From assembly GCA_016209205.1 (NCBI GenBank), contig JACQWQ010000162.1, positions 1-36,921 of the forward strand: DNA of 36,921 bases, written 5' to 3'. Positions 1-7,856 of this stretch are shown here, piece after piece; the first letter of the stretch is position 1; each line of letters opens with the position of its first letter. Made by a program: the position numbers and the translations under genes. The notes beneath the pieces are model-generated. The model was not told where the DNA came from. It saw nothing but the letters and a program-made list of their open reading frames with translations, and ran no database searches. The stretch comes from Chloroflexota bacterium (GTDB lineage Bacteria > Chloroflexota > Anaerolineae > UBA4142 > SHND01).

Positions 1-7
1 TTTTGGC

Positions 8-895
8 TCATACCCATTCCTTCAATTTTTCCAAATCCACATTCCCACCGCTCAACACCGCCACGACGCGCGCGTTTTTTGGCAACGCGACTTTTTTCGT
101 GAGTACCGCCGCTGTTGCCGCCGCGCCCGCGCCTTCGACCATCATTTTGCAGCGTTCCAGAATCAAACGGATTGCGGCTTTGATTTCGTCGTCGTTCACC
201 AACACCACATCGTCCACATATTTTTCCATCAGTGGGTAATTGTTTTCCCCAATCATCGGACAAATGATGCCGCCCGCAATGCTCTGGCTGCACACGACGC
301 GCGTGTTTTCGCCCGCCTGCCGCGATGCATAGTACGCGCCGCCCGCGACCGATTCCACCCCAATCACCTTGACGCGCGGATTGCTTTCTTTGAGCGCCAT
401 CGCGATTCCGCTAATCAATCCACCGCCGCCGATGGGCACGAATACATAATCCGCGTCCGGCACATCTTCCAGAATTTCTAAACCAATCGTGCCCTGCCCC
501 GCAATCACGTACGGATTGTCGAACGGATGCGCGATGGTGTAATCGTGTTCGCGCTGCAATTCGAGCATTTTTTCAAACATCGTGTTGACCGATTCGGCGA
601 AAACGATTTTGCCCGCTTGCGCGCCGTACGCGCGCGCGGCATACGCCAAACCTTGCGCGTGATTCCCCGCGCTCGCGCTCACCAACCCGCGCGCTTTTTC
701 CTCATCCGACAAATGCGCGAGTGTATTCAGCGCGCCGCGCGGTTTGAACGATCCCGTTTTTTGAAACTGCTCGCATTTCAAAAACAGATTCACACCAACC
801 ATTTCGCCGAGTACGGACGCGGACAGAACGGGCGTGCGATGGACTTGGCCGTGAATGACGCGGCGCGCGTCGTGAATTTCATTGAGTGTGGTCAT
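8..895 (-). CDS. Threonine/serine dehydratase-like PLP enzyme (fold type II), internally shortened
   Basis: Cytoplasmic PLP enzyme expected to deaminate L-threonine, L-serine or a related hydroxy or diamino acid. Visible motifs: the Schiff-base lysine in SFKPRGA (K51), the substrate loop SAGNHAQG (about 74-82), the phosphate-binding GGGGL (156-160) and the C-terminal SGGN. The start is the ATG at 895; an in-frame TTG 15 bp upstream is less likely. At about 295 residues it is shorter than usual for the family (about 320-340). Compared with E. coli TdcB as I remember it, about 21 residues are missing just after SAGNHAQG, in the small domain. It is the last complete gene on this strand, downstream of a carbamoyltransferase and a YgeY-like hydrolase, so a YgeX-like lyase role is possible. 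Substrate is not decidable here. Confidence 0.85.
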   Translation of the reverse strand: MTTLNEIHDARRVIHGQVHRTPVLSASVLGEMVGVNLFLKCEQFQKTGSFKPRGALNTLAHLSDEEKARGLVSASAGNHAQGLAYAARAYGAQAGKIVFAESVNTMFEKMLELQREHDYTIAHPFDNPYVIAGQGTIGLEILEDVPDADYVFVPIGGGGLISGIAMALKESNPRVKVIGVESVAGGAYYASRQAGENTRVVCSQSIAGGIICPMIGENNYPLMEKYVDDVVLVNDDEIKAAIRLILERCKMMVEGAGAAATAAVLTKKVALPKNARVVAVLSGGNVDLEKLKEWV

Positions 896-935
896 AGTGC
901 AATCGTGCAATAGTGAGATAGTGCGATAGTATTAG
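895..935. repeat. Octamer iterons, AGTGCGAT family
   Basis: Degenerate 8-bp units (AGTGCAAT, AGTGAGAT, AGTGCGAT) run from the start codon of the dehydratase gene to the stop of the upstream pseudogene. The inverse units (ACTATCGC) recur at 1327-1370, so the pseudogene is bracketed by opposed arrays of the same octamer. A short copy also lies at 19125-19148. Confidence 0.75.
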
Positions 936-1314
936 TTGTCATCGTTTTTGGATTTACCTCGCAAGTGGTTAGTCATGCCATTGATCAATCGTTTCGTTTC
1001 AGTTGCGATATAGTACACATTTTGTCGCTCTTGCTCCGTGATATACTTGCGATCTGATGCAAGATAGATTTCTGATTGAATGTCGCTTGCAGAGCGTCGC
1101 GCCATTTCAGAAAGCGAATGAATTTGGGATTCGATCCTGAACCACAACCCTCGGCAATGTTGTGCATCACGGAACTCGCTGCACCTTGCAACTAACCGCG
1201 CAATCGCGCATCACGTGAAAACGTAGCACGTTCGGTCAGGTCATACACCGCGTTGGCGAGCACGCGCGCCTTTTGCCAACAAAGCAAATCTTCGAATTGC
1301 TCAATTTTCGACAT
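932..1314 (-). pseudogene. Four-helix-bundle (23S rRNA intervening-sequence-type) protein, broken
   Basis: Reading from the ATG at 1314 gives FEDLLCWQKARVLAN, the usual start of the small four-helix-bundle family. An in-frame TAG at 1192-1194 interrupts it. The same frame then continues with SSVMHNIAEG and FIRFLKW, matching the family's NIAEG...FIRFL core. At about 1105-1107, in a short A-run on the coding strand, the match moves to another frame (MARRSASDIQSEIY... to a TAA at 932). One stop plus one 1-nt deletion therefore separate this from an intact gene of about 125 residues. The family is of unknown function and often occurs in repeat-rich DNA. A sequencing error could explain one lesion but hardly both. 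Confidence 0.8.
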
Positions 1315-1326
1315 TGGGCTGCATCC

Positions 1327-1370
1327 ACTATCGCACTATCGCACTACGCCACTATCGCACTACTCACTCC
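1327..1370. repeat. Octamer iterons, ACTATCGC family
   Basis: About five 8-bp units (ACTATCGC, ACTACGCC) fill the gap between the four-helix-bundle pseudogene and the carbamoyltransferase stop codon. They are in inverse orientation to the array at 895-935. Confidence 0.8.
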
Positions 1371-2317
1371 ATCGCCCCCAACACCAACGCTAACAGCGCC
1401 ATCCGAACCACGACGCCGCTGAATGCCTCTTGCCAGTACCGCGACCAGCGCGTAATGTCAACGTCCGTCGGGATTTCGTCCATGCGCGGGAGCGAGTGCA
1501 AAAGAATCGCGTCCGGTTTCGCTTTGGTCGTCAAGAGTTCGCGCGTGATTCTGTAATTCGCGGGTGTCAGCGCAACTTCTCTGCCCCGTTCATCACGCGA
1601 CTTTGTATAATCGGGCTGCACGACCGGCTCGACCAAAATCACATCTGCTTTCGCAATCGCCTGCTCCACATGTTCGGCTTCGGAAAAGTCCACGCTGTAT
1701 TGGCGCAGTTCGGTTTTGAATTCCTCCGTCAATCCCATGTCGGGCGGCGCGACGAACGTGATTGGGCAGGCAAATTGCGACAGCGCGTAACCGAGCGAGT
1801 GCATCGTGCGCATTCGCATGTCGCCCACGGCGAGCCAATTCAATCCGTCAATGCGTCCCTTTTCTTGCAAGACGGTGTAGAGGTCGGTCAGGATTTGCGT
1901 CGGATGTTCGCCCCAGCCGTCGCCGCCGTTGATGACGGGAATGCTCGCCCATTTCGCGGCTTCGTGCGGCGCGCCCTGTTGAAAGTGACGCATCACAATC
2001 ACATCGCCGTAATATTCGAGCATCTTGACTGTGTCTTTGATTGACTCTTGGTAAAAATCGCCCGCGCGCGTCATTTTCGGATCGGCGAAACCGACGACGT
2101 GCCCGCAGAGGCGGTGCATCGCGGCTTCGTGCGCCAAACGCGTGCGCGTGCTTGGTTGATAAAACGCGGCGACCAACGTTTTGTGTTGGAGCAAATTGCT
2201 GTTGCGCCGGTCGCGCGCAATCGGTTCCAATTCCTTGCCGACCTGAAACACGCGCATGAATTCTTGGCGCTCGAATTCCTTTAGCGACAATATATCGCGT
2301 CCGATAAAGCTTCGCAT
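1364..2317 (-). CDS. Aspartate/ornithine carbamoyltransferase family protein (PyrB-like, altered active site)
   Basis: Transfers a carbamoyl group from carbamoyl phosphate to an amino acid or amide acceptor. The carbamoyl-phosphate site is intact: STRTR at 56-60, MRH at 109-111, HPTQ at 138-141 and GDMRMRTMHSL from 165. The C-terminus resembles PyrB (HSLPRMDEIPTDVD near 274-287; final ALLALVLG). Two catalytic or acceptor elements differ from E. coli PyrB as I recall it: the 80s loop lysine (KKGE) reads FYQE, and the TRVQ segment with Arg229/Gln231 reads EPVVQ (230-234). It may therefore be a paralogue with another acceptor, as with YgeW. An excellent Shine-Dalgarno AAGGAGG (2327-2333) sits 9 nt before the ATG. 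It follows the YgeY-like hydrolase after about 46 bp. A true PyrB remains possible. Confidence 0.85.
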   Translation of the reverse strand: MRSFIGRDILSLKEFERQEFMRVFQVGKELEPIARDRRNSNLLQHKTLVAAFYQPSTRTRLAHEAAMHRLCGHVVGFADPKMTRAGDFYQESIKDTVKMLEYYGDVIVMRHFQQGAPHEAAKWASIPVINGGDGWGEHPTQILTDLYTVLQEKGRIDGLNWLAVGDMRMRTMHSLGYALSQFACPITFVAPPDMGLTEEFKTELRQYSVDFSEAEHVEQAIAKADVILVEPVVQPDYTKSRDERGREVALTPANYRITRELLTTKAKPDAILLHSLPRMDEIPTDVDITRWSRYWQEAFSGVVVRMALLALVLGAME

Positions 2318-2363
2318 GAGTTGTGTCCTCCTTGAAACGAATTGATGACGAATGAATTCGTCA

Positions 2364-3572
2364 CTACGACGCGCCCTTGAGCAATTTGGGAAACAGCGCG
2401 TACCACTCGGTCGCGCGCACTACGTCGTCCAGATTATTCTGGTCTTCGAGGGTGTGCGCGTAAATTTCGTCGCCGGGTCCGAAACCGATAGACGGAAAGC
2501 CCGCTTTGCCCGCCCAATACGTTCCGTTCGTCGAAAAACCCCATTTGCCGGTCGGGCGCGTTTCACCCCACAAACTCTGAATCGTTTGCTGTCCGGCTTG
2601 CACGAGCGGATGAGTTTCTTCCAAAACCCACGGCGGATAATATTTGTCAACGGGAAAGACAAAGCCCGTATAGCTCGGCGTGTCGTAAAACAAATCTTCA
2701 ACGTGAATCTCGTCTTGCAAATAATCCGGAATCAGTCCGCGAATTTGCGCGAGTGTATTTTCCTTGGTCTCGCCGAGAATCAGCCGACGGTCGAGGAAAA
2801 TGGTGAAGCGATCCGGCACCGCGTTGAGCGAAGCCGTCCGGACTTCCGCGTCGGTCACTGCGACGGTGGCTTTGCCCAAAAAGGGATCGGTCGGCAAACG
2901 GCGGTCTAGCTCCCGAATCGCGGTAATGATGTTTGCCATTTTGTACACCGCGTTATCGCCGAGATAATGATGCGCCGCGTGCGCGGAACGTCCGTGCGCC
3001 GTGATTTTCAATTCGAGCCGCCCTTTGTGCCCGCGATAAATTTGCATCTTGGTCGGTTCGCCAATGACGACGAAATCGGGGCACACTTTCGGGTCGGCTT
3101 CGACAAAAGAATTGGGCGCGAGGCCGTCGCACCACTCTTCCATATTGCCAAAATAATACGCGGTGAAACCGTCGAGCAGTCCCAAGTCGCGCGCCATTGC
3201 CAAACCGTACACCATGCCCGGCGTCGAACCTTTTTCGTCGCACGCGCCGCGCGCAAACAAAATACCGTTCTCCACTTTGCCGACGAACGGGTCCCATTCC
3301 CACTCGCTGCGTTCGCCGATGCCGACGGTGTCAATGTGCGAATCATACACAATCACTTTCGGACCATTGCCGATCCGTCCGAGAATGTTGCCCATCTTGT
3401 CAAAGCGCACCTCGTCGAATTTGAGTTTTTTCATTTCCTCCGCGATCCGCGCGCCGACTTGACCGATTTGTGATTCCATCGAAGGAATCGCGCAAATGTC
3501 ACGCATGAATTCGATAATCCAATCGCGTTTGTCCGCGACGCGTTTTTGGATTTCCGAAACCGGATTGTCCAT
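2364..3572 (-). CDS. M20 family metallohydrolase, YgeY-like (selenium-metabolism-linked type)
   Basis: Di-zinc amidohydrolase of the ArgE/DapE/YgeY group, 402 residues. Metal-site motifs are present: SHIDTVG (H79, D81), GACDEKG (D112), the catalytic EE at 145-146 and EPT further on. Many stretches match E. coli YgeY as I remember it: IDTVGIG, RGHKGRLE, GDNAVYKM, DRRLILGET, KWGFSTNG, GFGPGDE. YgeY lies in the E. coli cluster with YgeW (carbamoyltransferase) and YgeX (PLP ammonia-lyase), now linked to anaerobic purine breakdown; the same three classes sit together here. The start is the ATG at 3572 with AAGGAG 5 nt upstream; the longer reading frame runs into repeat DNA. The exact substrate is unknown. 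Confidence 0.85.
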   Translation of the reverse strand: MDNPVSEIQKRVADKRDWIIEFMRDICAIPSMESQIGQVGARIAEEMKKLKFDEVRFDKMGNILGRIGNGPKVIVYDSHIDTVGIGERSEWEWDPFVGKVENGILFARGACDEKGSTPGMVYGLAMARDLGLLDGFTAYYFGNMEEWCDGLAPNSFVEADPKVCPDFVVIGEPTKMQIYRGHKGRLELKITAHGRSAHAAHHYLGDNAVYKMANIITAIRELDRRLPTDPFLGKATVAVTDAEVRTASLNAVPDRFTIFLDRRLILGETKENTLAQIRGLIPDYLQDEIHVEDLFYDTPSYTGFVFPVDKYYPPWVLEETHPLVQAGQQTIQSLWGETRPTGKWGFSTNGTYWAGKAGFPSIGFGPGDEIYAHTLEDQNNLDDVVRATEWYALFPKLLKGAS

Positions 3573-3592
3573 CGTCACTCCTTGAAATTCTT

Positions 3593-3718
3593 GATTTGCG
3601 ATACGCGATTCGCGATTTGTCATCGCGTGCTCGCGATACGTGATTCGCGATTTGCCATCGCGTGCTCGCGATACGTGATTCGCGATTTGCCATCGCGTGC
3701 TCAGTGCTCAGCGAATAG
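3593..3718. repeat. Heptamer iterons, GATTCGC/GATTTGC family
   Basis: Eighteen successive 7-bp units can be laid out without a break (GATTTGC, GATACGC, GATTCGC, CATCGCG, TGCTCGC). They form a higher-order period of 35 bp, five heptads, repeated nearly three times. They lie directly upstream of the YgeY-like start codon. Confidence 0.85.
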
Positions 3719-3770
3719 AATTCGCCGCCTGAAAAAAGGTGAAATGCAAAGCATTGGAAAAACGCGTACG

Positions 3771-3959
3771 TCAAAAGATTTCGCTGTCCACCCAGCCCGC
3801 ACCATCCCAATCCTGCGTCATTTCAAATTCGGTTAAACGTGTTTTTGCCGCGTGGTGTTTCTTTTGATTCTTGATGTACTCGACGACGCGCTGGGCATTT
3901 TCTTCTGAGACCGATAGCACGCCGTATCCTTCGTCCAACCATTTCGTGCTTTCGTCCAT
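3771..3959 (-). pseudogene. C-terminal remnant of a REP-associated tyrosine transposase (RAYT, Y1_Tnp)
   Basis: A 62-residue frame carries the typical RAYT tail: EGYGVLSVSEENAQRVVEYIKNQKKHH, compare GYGAFSVSxSxxxxVxxYIxxQEEHH in the family. The N-terminal HUH/Y1 catalytic part is absent; upstream DNA is the palindromic repeat at 3961-4119. RAYTs are known to mobilise REP-type palindromes, so the neighbourhood fits a decayed transposase next to its repeats. It is not expected to be active. The last 15 residues do not resemble the family. Confidence 0.65.
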
Positions 3960-3960
3960 C

Positions 3961-4119
3961 AGAGATTCTTCACTCCGTTCAGAATGACATTCCCCGTTCA
4001 GAATGCCACTCCCCGTTCAGAATGCCACTCCCCGTTCAGAATGCCACTCCCCGTTCAGAATGACACGTCACGCGCGCCTGTCATTCTGAGGGAGCGCCTT
4101 TCGCGACCGAAGAATCTCT
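3961..4119. repeat. Palindromic TCATTCTGA element with a 19-bp tandem core
   Basis: The left arm at 3961-3989 (AGAGATTCTTCACTCCGTTC then AGAATGACA) and the right arm at 4079-4119 (TGTCATTCTGAGGGAGCG through GAAGAATCTCT) are imperfect inverted repeats. Between them a 19-bp unit, CCCCGTTCAGAATGCCACT, is repeated in tandem at 3992-4066 (three full copies and one partial). Confidence 0.85.
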
Positions 4120-4139
4120 ATCATCAAGCCACTCGGCGC

Positions 4140-4406
4140 TCAAATCTTGCAAGCCGGATTCACCGATTCAATCAGTGCAGTCTTCTTTGCGCGAAGCCAA
4201 CCTTTGATTTGCTTTTCCCGCGCAATGGCGGCATTCACGTCCGGATACGTTTCGTAATACACCAAGCGCGTCATATTGTATTTGGCGGTAAATCCCTGAA
4301 TCTGTTTCTGCTTATGCTCTGAAACGCGCCGCTCCAGATTATTTGTCACCCCGACATAAATTCGCCGTGACAAACTGCTCATAATGTAGACAAAATAGTT
4401 TTTCAT
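4140..4406 (-). CDS. GIY-YIG superfamily protein (UPF0213/YhbQ-like)
   Basis: Small single-domain GIY-YIG nuclease-fold protein of 88 residues. The N-terminus FVYIMSS...IYVGVTNNLERRVSEHK is the GIY-YIG core with its catalytic arginine, followed by FTAKYNMTRLVYYE and AREKQIKGWLRAKKTALIE, which complete the domain. Such stand-alone proteins are common and mostly uncharacterised; a DNA repair or nuclease role is inferred from the fold. The start is the ATG at 4406; the reading frame extends 12 bp further to a TTG. It sits between two palindromic repeat clusters. Confidence 0.85.
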   Translation of the reverse strand: MKNYFVYIMSSLSRRIYVGVTNNLERRVSEHKQKQIQGFTAKYNMTRLVYYETYPDVNAAIAREKQIKGWLRAKKTALIESVNPACKI

Positions 4407-4428
4407 GTTTGTGGGCAAAATCAGGGTT

Positions 4429-4717
4429 TGTCATGTTGAGCGGAGCGAAACATCTCTCCCTTCGCACACGACGCCCTGCGCGCAACAACACGCGCAGAGA
4501 TTCTTCACGCCGTTCAGAATGACACGCCGCCGTTCAGAATGACATCCCCCACGTCGCTTGTCATGTTGAGCGGAGCGAAACATCTCTCCCTTCGCACACG
4601 ACGCCCTGCGCGCAACAACACGCGCAGAGATTCTTCACGCCGTTCAGAACGACATCCCCCGTTCAGAATGACATCCCCCGCATTCCCAATGACATCCCCG
4701 TCCGGAGTGGCGATTCT
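4429..4717. repeat. Gene-free stretch: two 96-bp direct copies of an inverted-repeat element
   Basis: Copies at 4429-4524 and 4559-4654 differ at one base (4520/4650). Each starts TGTCATGTTGAGCGGAGCG and ends with the imperfect reverse complement (GAGATTCTTCACGCCGTTC, AGAATGACA). Extra half-units of the type CCGTTCAGAATGACA lie between and after them, up to about 4700. This is the same family as the element at 3961-4119. I see no gene here. Confidence 0.85.
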
Positions 4718-6400
4718 CTATAACGCAAGTTCTGTCTTGACCACACCCGCGCGCTCGTGCCGCGCCATGATTTTCAATGCGCCGCCCTGCGGCGCGTGAA
4801 TCGTCCATTCCATTTTTGCGCGGTCGTCCGTCGGGTCGGCGTTCCAGACCGTGACCGCCGCTTCTTTGTAGGCGCGGCCCTCGAGCTGTCCGATTTCTTC
4901 GCGCACTTTGCCCGTCTCGAGCGTCGCGCCCGCGGGCAATTCCAATTCGACAATGACGCCGCGCACTGCCTTTTTCTCGATTGCTTTTTTGGTAACGTAC
5001 GTCGGCAGCCAGCCCGCGTTTTGTACGACCACGCGCACGCGATATGTATTCTCCCCCAACGCTTTGACGCTCACATCGTGCAGTTCGAGTTTCGGCGAAA
5101 TCAAGCCGTGCCACAGCAGCCATTGGGGAAACAACGCGAGTTCCTTTTCCAAAAATTCCGGCGGCGGATTGCGCCAACAATAACCCTCGTTCCAACCACC
5201 CAATTCGATTTCGCCCAGCTGCGGGTGATTGAATTTGTACCAGTTCACATATCCTTTGCCGTCCAACACCTCGTCGTTCCATTTCATCAACTTTTTATCG
5301 TCTTCCAGCGGATGCTCGCGGTCCCATTCGGTGAATTTGTATTTTTCAATCCCCGCGTTTTTTTGCGGACTCCAAATCTCGACCGTCCACGCAAAGACGC
5401 CGCGATGCTCATACATCCACGTATCGAATGACCCGGTAATCACTTCTTTCGGATGATATTTGAAATCGTGAAAGACCGAGACATTCGGATAGCCCGTAAT
5501 CTCGGTCCCTTTGGCGCCAATCTTTTTAAACGTCCACAAATCTTCGGCGGGCATTTCGTCGTCAGAACGATCGTCATAAGGACGCAGCAGCACCCCGCTC
5601 CACGTGTGAAAAGCAATACCGCCCGTAATATTCGGATGCACCGCCACAAATTGTGTGAGATTGTGAACTTCTGGTTCACTCGTGGGAAACGGGCCCGCGC
5701 CTTTTTGTTCGCCCTCGACGCGCCAGTTCATTGGAAAATTACGATTGAGGTCGAGTCCCTCTTTGTTTGGCGCGAGGCCAAACGTCACGCCGTCGTAATT
5801 TTCAAGCCGCCCTTCCGGCAGAATGCGATAATATGTGCCGCCCACTTCGGTGGGATCGCGCGGGACCAAAATGCGCGGGTCGTCGGGATGCGCTTTCCAT
5901 GGACCGTTCGGGTCTACAATGCGCATGTTCAACAACCGTCCATCGCCGTCAATGTCTTCGCGAATCAAACCTTCGATGGGTTCTTCGTCATACGGATACG
6001 GACGCGTGGACGAACGAATGATTTTGGGTTTGTCCGCGAGCGCGAGTTCTGCGCCGTCGGGATTCACGCGCGGGCAAATATAAAACGCCCGTGTGTCAAG
6101 CGCACGCGTCACGTCTGCGTCCTTGCCGTAATTTGTCAACAGATAATGGATGAAATACACACACGCGGAGGCAGGCGACACTTCGGACGCATGAATGTTG
6201 CCGTCAATCCACAACGCGGGTTTTTCCTTGTCGGAACCCGTCGCCGTATTTGTGACGGTCATAAGCCAGACCTCGCGCCCTTCATAACTCTTGCCGATGC
6301 TTTCGAGGCGCACCAGCTGTGGAAATTCCTGTGCGAATTCGTTCAGGATGCGCGTCAGTTCGTCGTAACGATAGTAATGGTCGAAAGTGATGTTGGGCAT
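4718..6400 (-). CDS. M14 family zinc carboxypeptidase
   Basis: Zinc carboxypeptidase of 560 residues that removes C-terminal residues from peptides. Zinc ligands are visible as HxxE in GNIHASE (H70, E73) and H265 in AFHTWSG. The catalytic glutamate is E341 in FAWTVEIWS. RVNPDG (111-116) and DLNRNFP (217-223) are the usual substrate-binding segments. The last 160 residues form an extra beta-rich region after the catalytic domain, of the kind that appends a beta-sandwich. There is no signal peptide, so it is probably cytoplasmic. It follows the M20 dipeptidase after 54 bp, suggesting a shared peptide-use function. Confidence 0.9.
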   Translation of the reverse strand: MPNITFDHYYRYDELTRILNEFAQEFPQLVRLESIGKSYEGREVWLMTVTNTATGSDKEKPALWIDGNIHASEVSPASACVYFIHYLLTNYGKDADVTRALDTRAFYICPRVNPDGAELALADKPKIIRSSTRPYPYDEEPIEGLIREDIDGDGRLLNMRIVDPNGPWKAHPDDPRILVPRDPTEVGGTYYRILPEGRLENYDGVTFGLAPNKEGLDLNRNFPMNWRVEGEQKGAGPFPTSEPEVHNLTQFVAVHPNITGGIAFHTWSGVLLRPYDDRSDDEMPAEDLWTFKKIGAKGTEITGYPNVSVFHDFKYHPKEVITGSFDTWMYEHRGVFAWTVEIWSPQKNAGIEKYKFTEWDREHPLEDDKKLMKWNDEVLDGKGYVNWYKFNHPQLGEIELGGWNEGYCWRNPPPEFLEKELALFPQWLLWHGLISPKLELHDVSVKALGENTYRVRVVVQNAGWLPTYVTKKAIEKKAVRGVIVELELPAGATLETGKVREEIGQLEGRAYKEAAVTVWNADPTDDRAKMEWTIHAPQGGALKIMARHERAGVVKTELAL

Positions 6401-6404
6401 ATTC

Positions 6405-6473
6405 TCGAGGAGACTAGAGACTGGAGATTGGAGACCAAAAACAATCTCCCGTCTCTAGTCTCCAATCTCAGCA
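6405..6473. repeat. Opposed GGAGACT heptad blocks forming a stem
   Basis: Heptads GGAGACT, AGAGACT, GGAGATT, GGAGACC are followed by a short A-rich spacer and their inverse (GTCTCTAGTCTCCAATCTC). The arms can pair, giving a hairpin between the M20 and M14 genes. Similar units recur at 9841-9856 and inside the FAD-subunit gene near 13203-13237. Confidence 0.75.
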
Positions 6474-7831
6474 GCATATTGAAAGAATCGAATATACGAT
6501 TCAATGCCGCGATAAAAATTCGGCAGATAAAAATGTTCGTTGGGTCCGTGCGTGCCGTCGTCGGCGAGACCAAAACCCATCACGACCACGTCCACGCCCA
6601 ATTCGTCGTTGAGCATGTTCGTGACGGGCACGCTCCAGCCGAGCAATTGAAACGCGGGCGCGACGCCGAAGGTTTCTTGCAGCGCGTGCGCGGCGGCTTG
6701 CACGTAACGCGAGTTGCGATTCAATAACACCGGTTCGCCCGCTGCCAGCTGTTTCACTTGCCAGCGGATCGTGTTGGGCGCGTGCGCGCGCAAATACGCT
6801 TCCAATTGCTGTTTGACTTGATCGGGATGCTGGTTCGGCACCAGACGCGTAGAAATTTTCGCCATCGCTTTGGCAGGCAAAACAGTTTTCGATCCTTCGC
6901 CCGTAAAGCCCGAAAGCAACCCGTTCACTTCCAACGTCGGACGCGCGCCCGTCCGTTCCACCGTCGAAAAACCTTTCTCGCCCCACAATCCCGTCACGCC
7001 TGCCACGTTCGCCCACTGCGCGTCGGTAACGGGGAACCGCGCCAGTTCCGCGCGTTCCTCCGCCGACAATGCGCGCACGTCGTCATAAAAGCCCGGCAGC
7101 GTCACCCGCCCTTCCGCGTCATGCATGCCGGCTATAAGTTCGCACAGTGCTTGCGCGGGATTGTGCAGCGAGCCGCCGAACGAACCGGAATGTAAATCCT
7201 GCGCGGGACCCTGCACCCAAATTTCAAAATAACCCAAGCCGCGCAAACCGTACACGATGCTCGGCAAATCGCGCGCCGCCATTTGCGAATCCGCGTTCAA
7301 CGCGACGTCGCATTTCAGTTTTTCGCGGTGTACGCGCAAGAACGGCGCGAGGTGCGGCGAACCAATTTCTTCTTCCCCTTCGACGATGACCTTGACATTC
7401 ACCCGCAGCGTGTTCGTTCTCAACAATGCTTCGAGCGCTTTGAGGAACGCCAGCGTTTGCGCTTTCATGTCGGACGCGCCGCGCGCATAAATCGTGTCGC
7501 CGTGAATCGTCGGCGCAAAGGGGGGGGTGAGCCATTCGTGCAGCGGGTCAACGGGCTGCACATCAAAATGCCCGTACACCAATACGGTCGGCGCGCCTTC
7601 CGCGTGCAGCCAATCCGCGTACACGAGCGGTTGTCCCGCGCCTTCGCCCGTCGGGAAAATTTCGATGTGCTCGAAACCGATCGCGCGCAAATTACCTGCG
7701 ACCCATTCCGCGCCGCGCTGTACATCAGCGCGATATTCCGAGAGCGTCGAGATGGTCGGGAGCGTGAGAAATGTTTTCAGTTCGTCGAGAAAAATTTCAC
7801 GGTGCGTGTGCAGAAAAGTGTGTGCGTCCAT
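6455..7831 (-). CDS. M20 family dipeptidase
   Basis: Di-zinc exopeptidase of 458 residues, probably a cytoplasmic dipeptidase. Motifs in order: VYGHFDVQPVD (H88, D90), GASDMKAQ (D121), the catalytic EGEEEIG (about 151-157), LNADSQ and the late histidine in GPNEHFYL. The dimerisation (lid) domain occupies the middle third, beginning near YGLRGLGYFEIWVQG. The ATG at 7831 is preferred; extending further would overlap the CBS gene. A G8 tract at 7520-7527 falls inside the coding frame (LTPPFAPT) and could slip. It pairs with the M14 carboxypeptidase downstream. Confidence 0.9.
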   Translation of the reverse strand: MDAHTFLHTHREIFLDELKTFLTLPTISTLSEYRADVQRGAEWVAGNLRAIGFEHIEIFPTGEGAGQPLVYADWLHAEGAPTVLVYGHFDVQPVDPLHEWLTPPFAPTIHGDTIYARGASDMKAQTLAFLKALEALLRTNTLRVNVKVIVEGEEEIGSPHLAPFLRVHREKLKCDVALNADSQMAARDLPSIVYGLRGLGYFEIWVQGPAQDLHSGSFGGSLHNPAQALCELIAGMHDAEGRVTLPGFYDDVRALSAEERAELARFPVTDAQWANVAGVTGLWGEKGFSTVERTGARPTLEVNGLLSGFTGEGSKTVLPAKAMAKISTRLVPNQHPDQVKQQLEAYLRAHAPNTIRWQVKQLAAGEPVLLNRNSRYVQAAAHALQETFGVAPAFQLLGWSVPVTNMLNDELGVDVVVMGFGLADDGTHGPNEHFYLPNFYRGIESYIRFFQYAAEIGD

Positions 7832-7856
7832 GAATGCCTCATTGCGGTAGAGTGGT

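Noticed and set aside
3593-3718. A 35-bp direct repeat suggesting CRISPR or an origin
   Set aside because: The 35-bp period resolves into five heptads with no spacers; no cas or dnaA gene or DnaA-box pattern is nearby.
5453-6727. Long open frame on the plus strand opposite the M14 and M20 genes
   Set aside because: It has no family resemblance and is the antisense shadow of GC-rich coding sequence.
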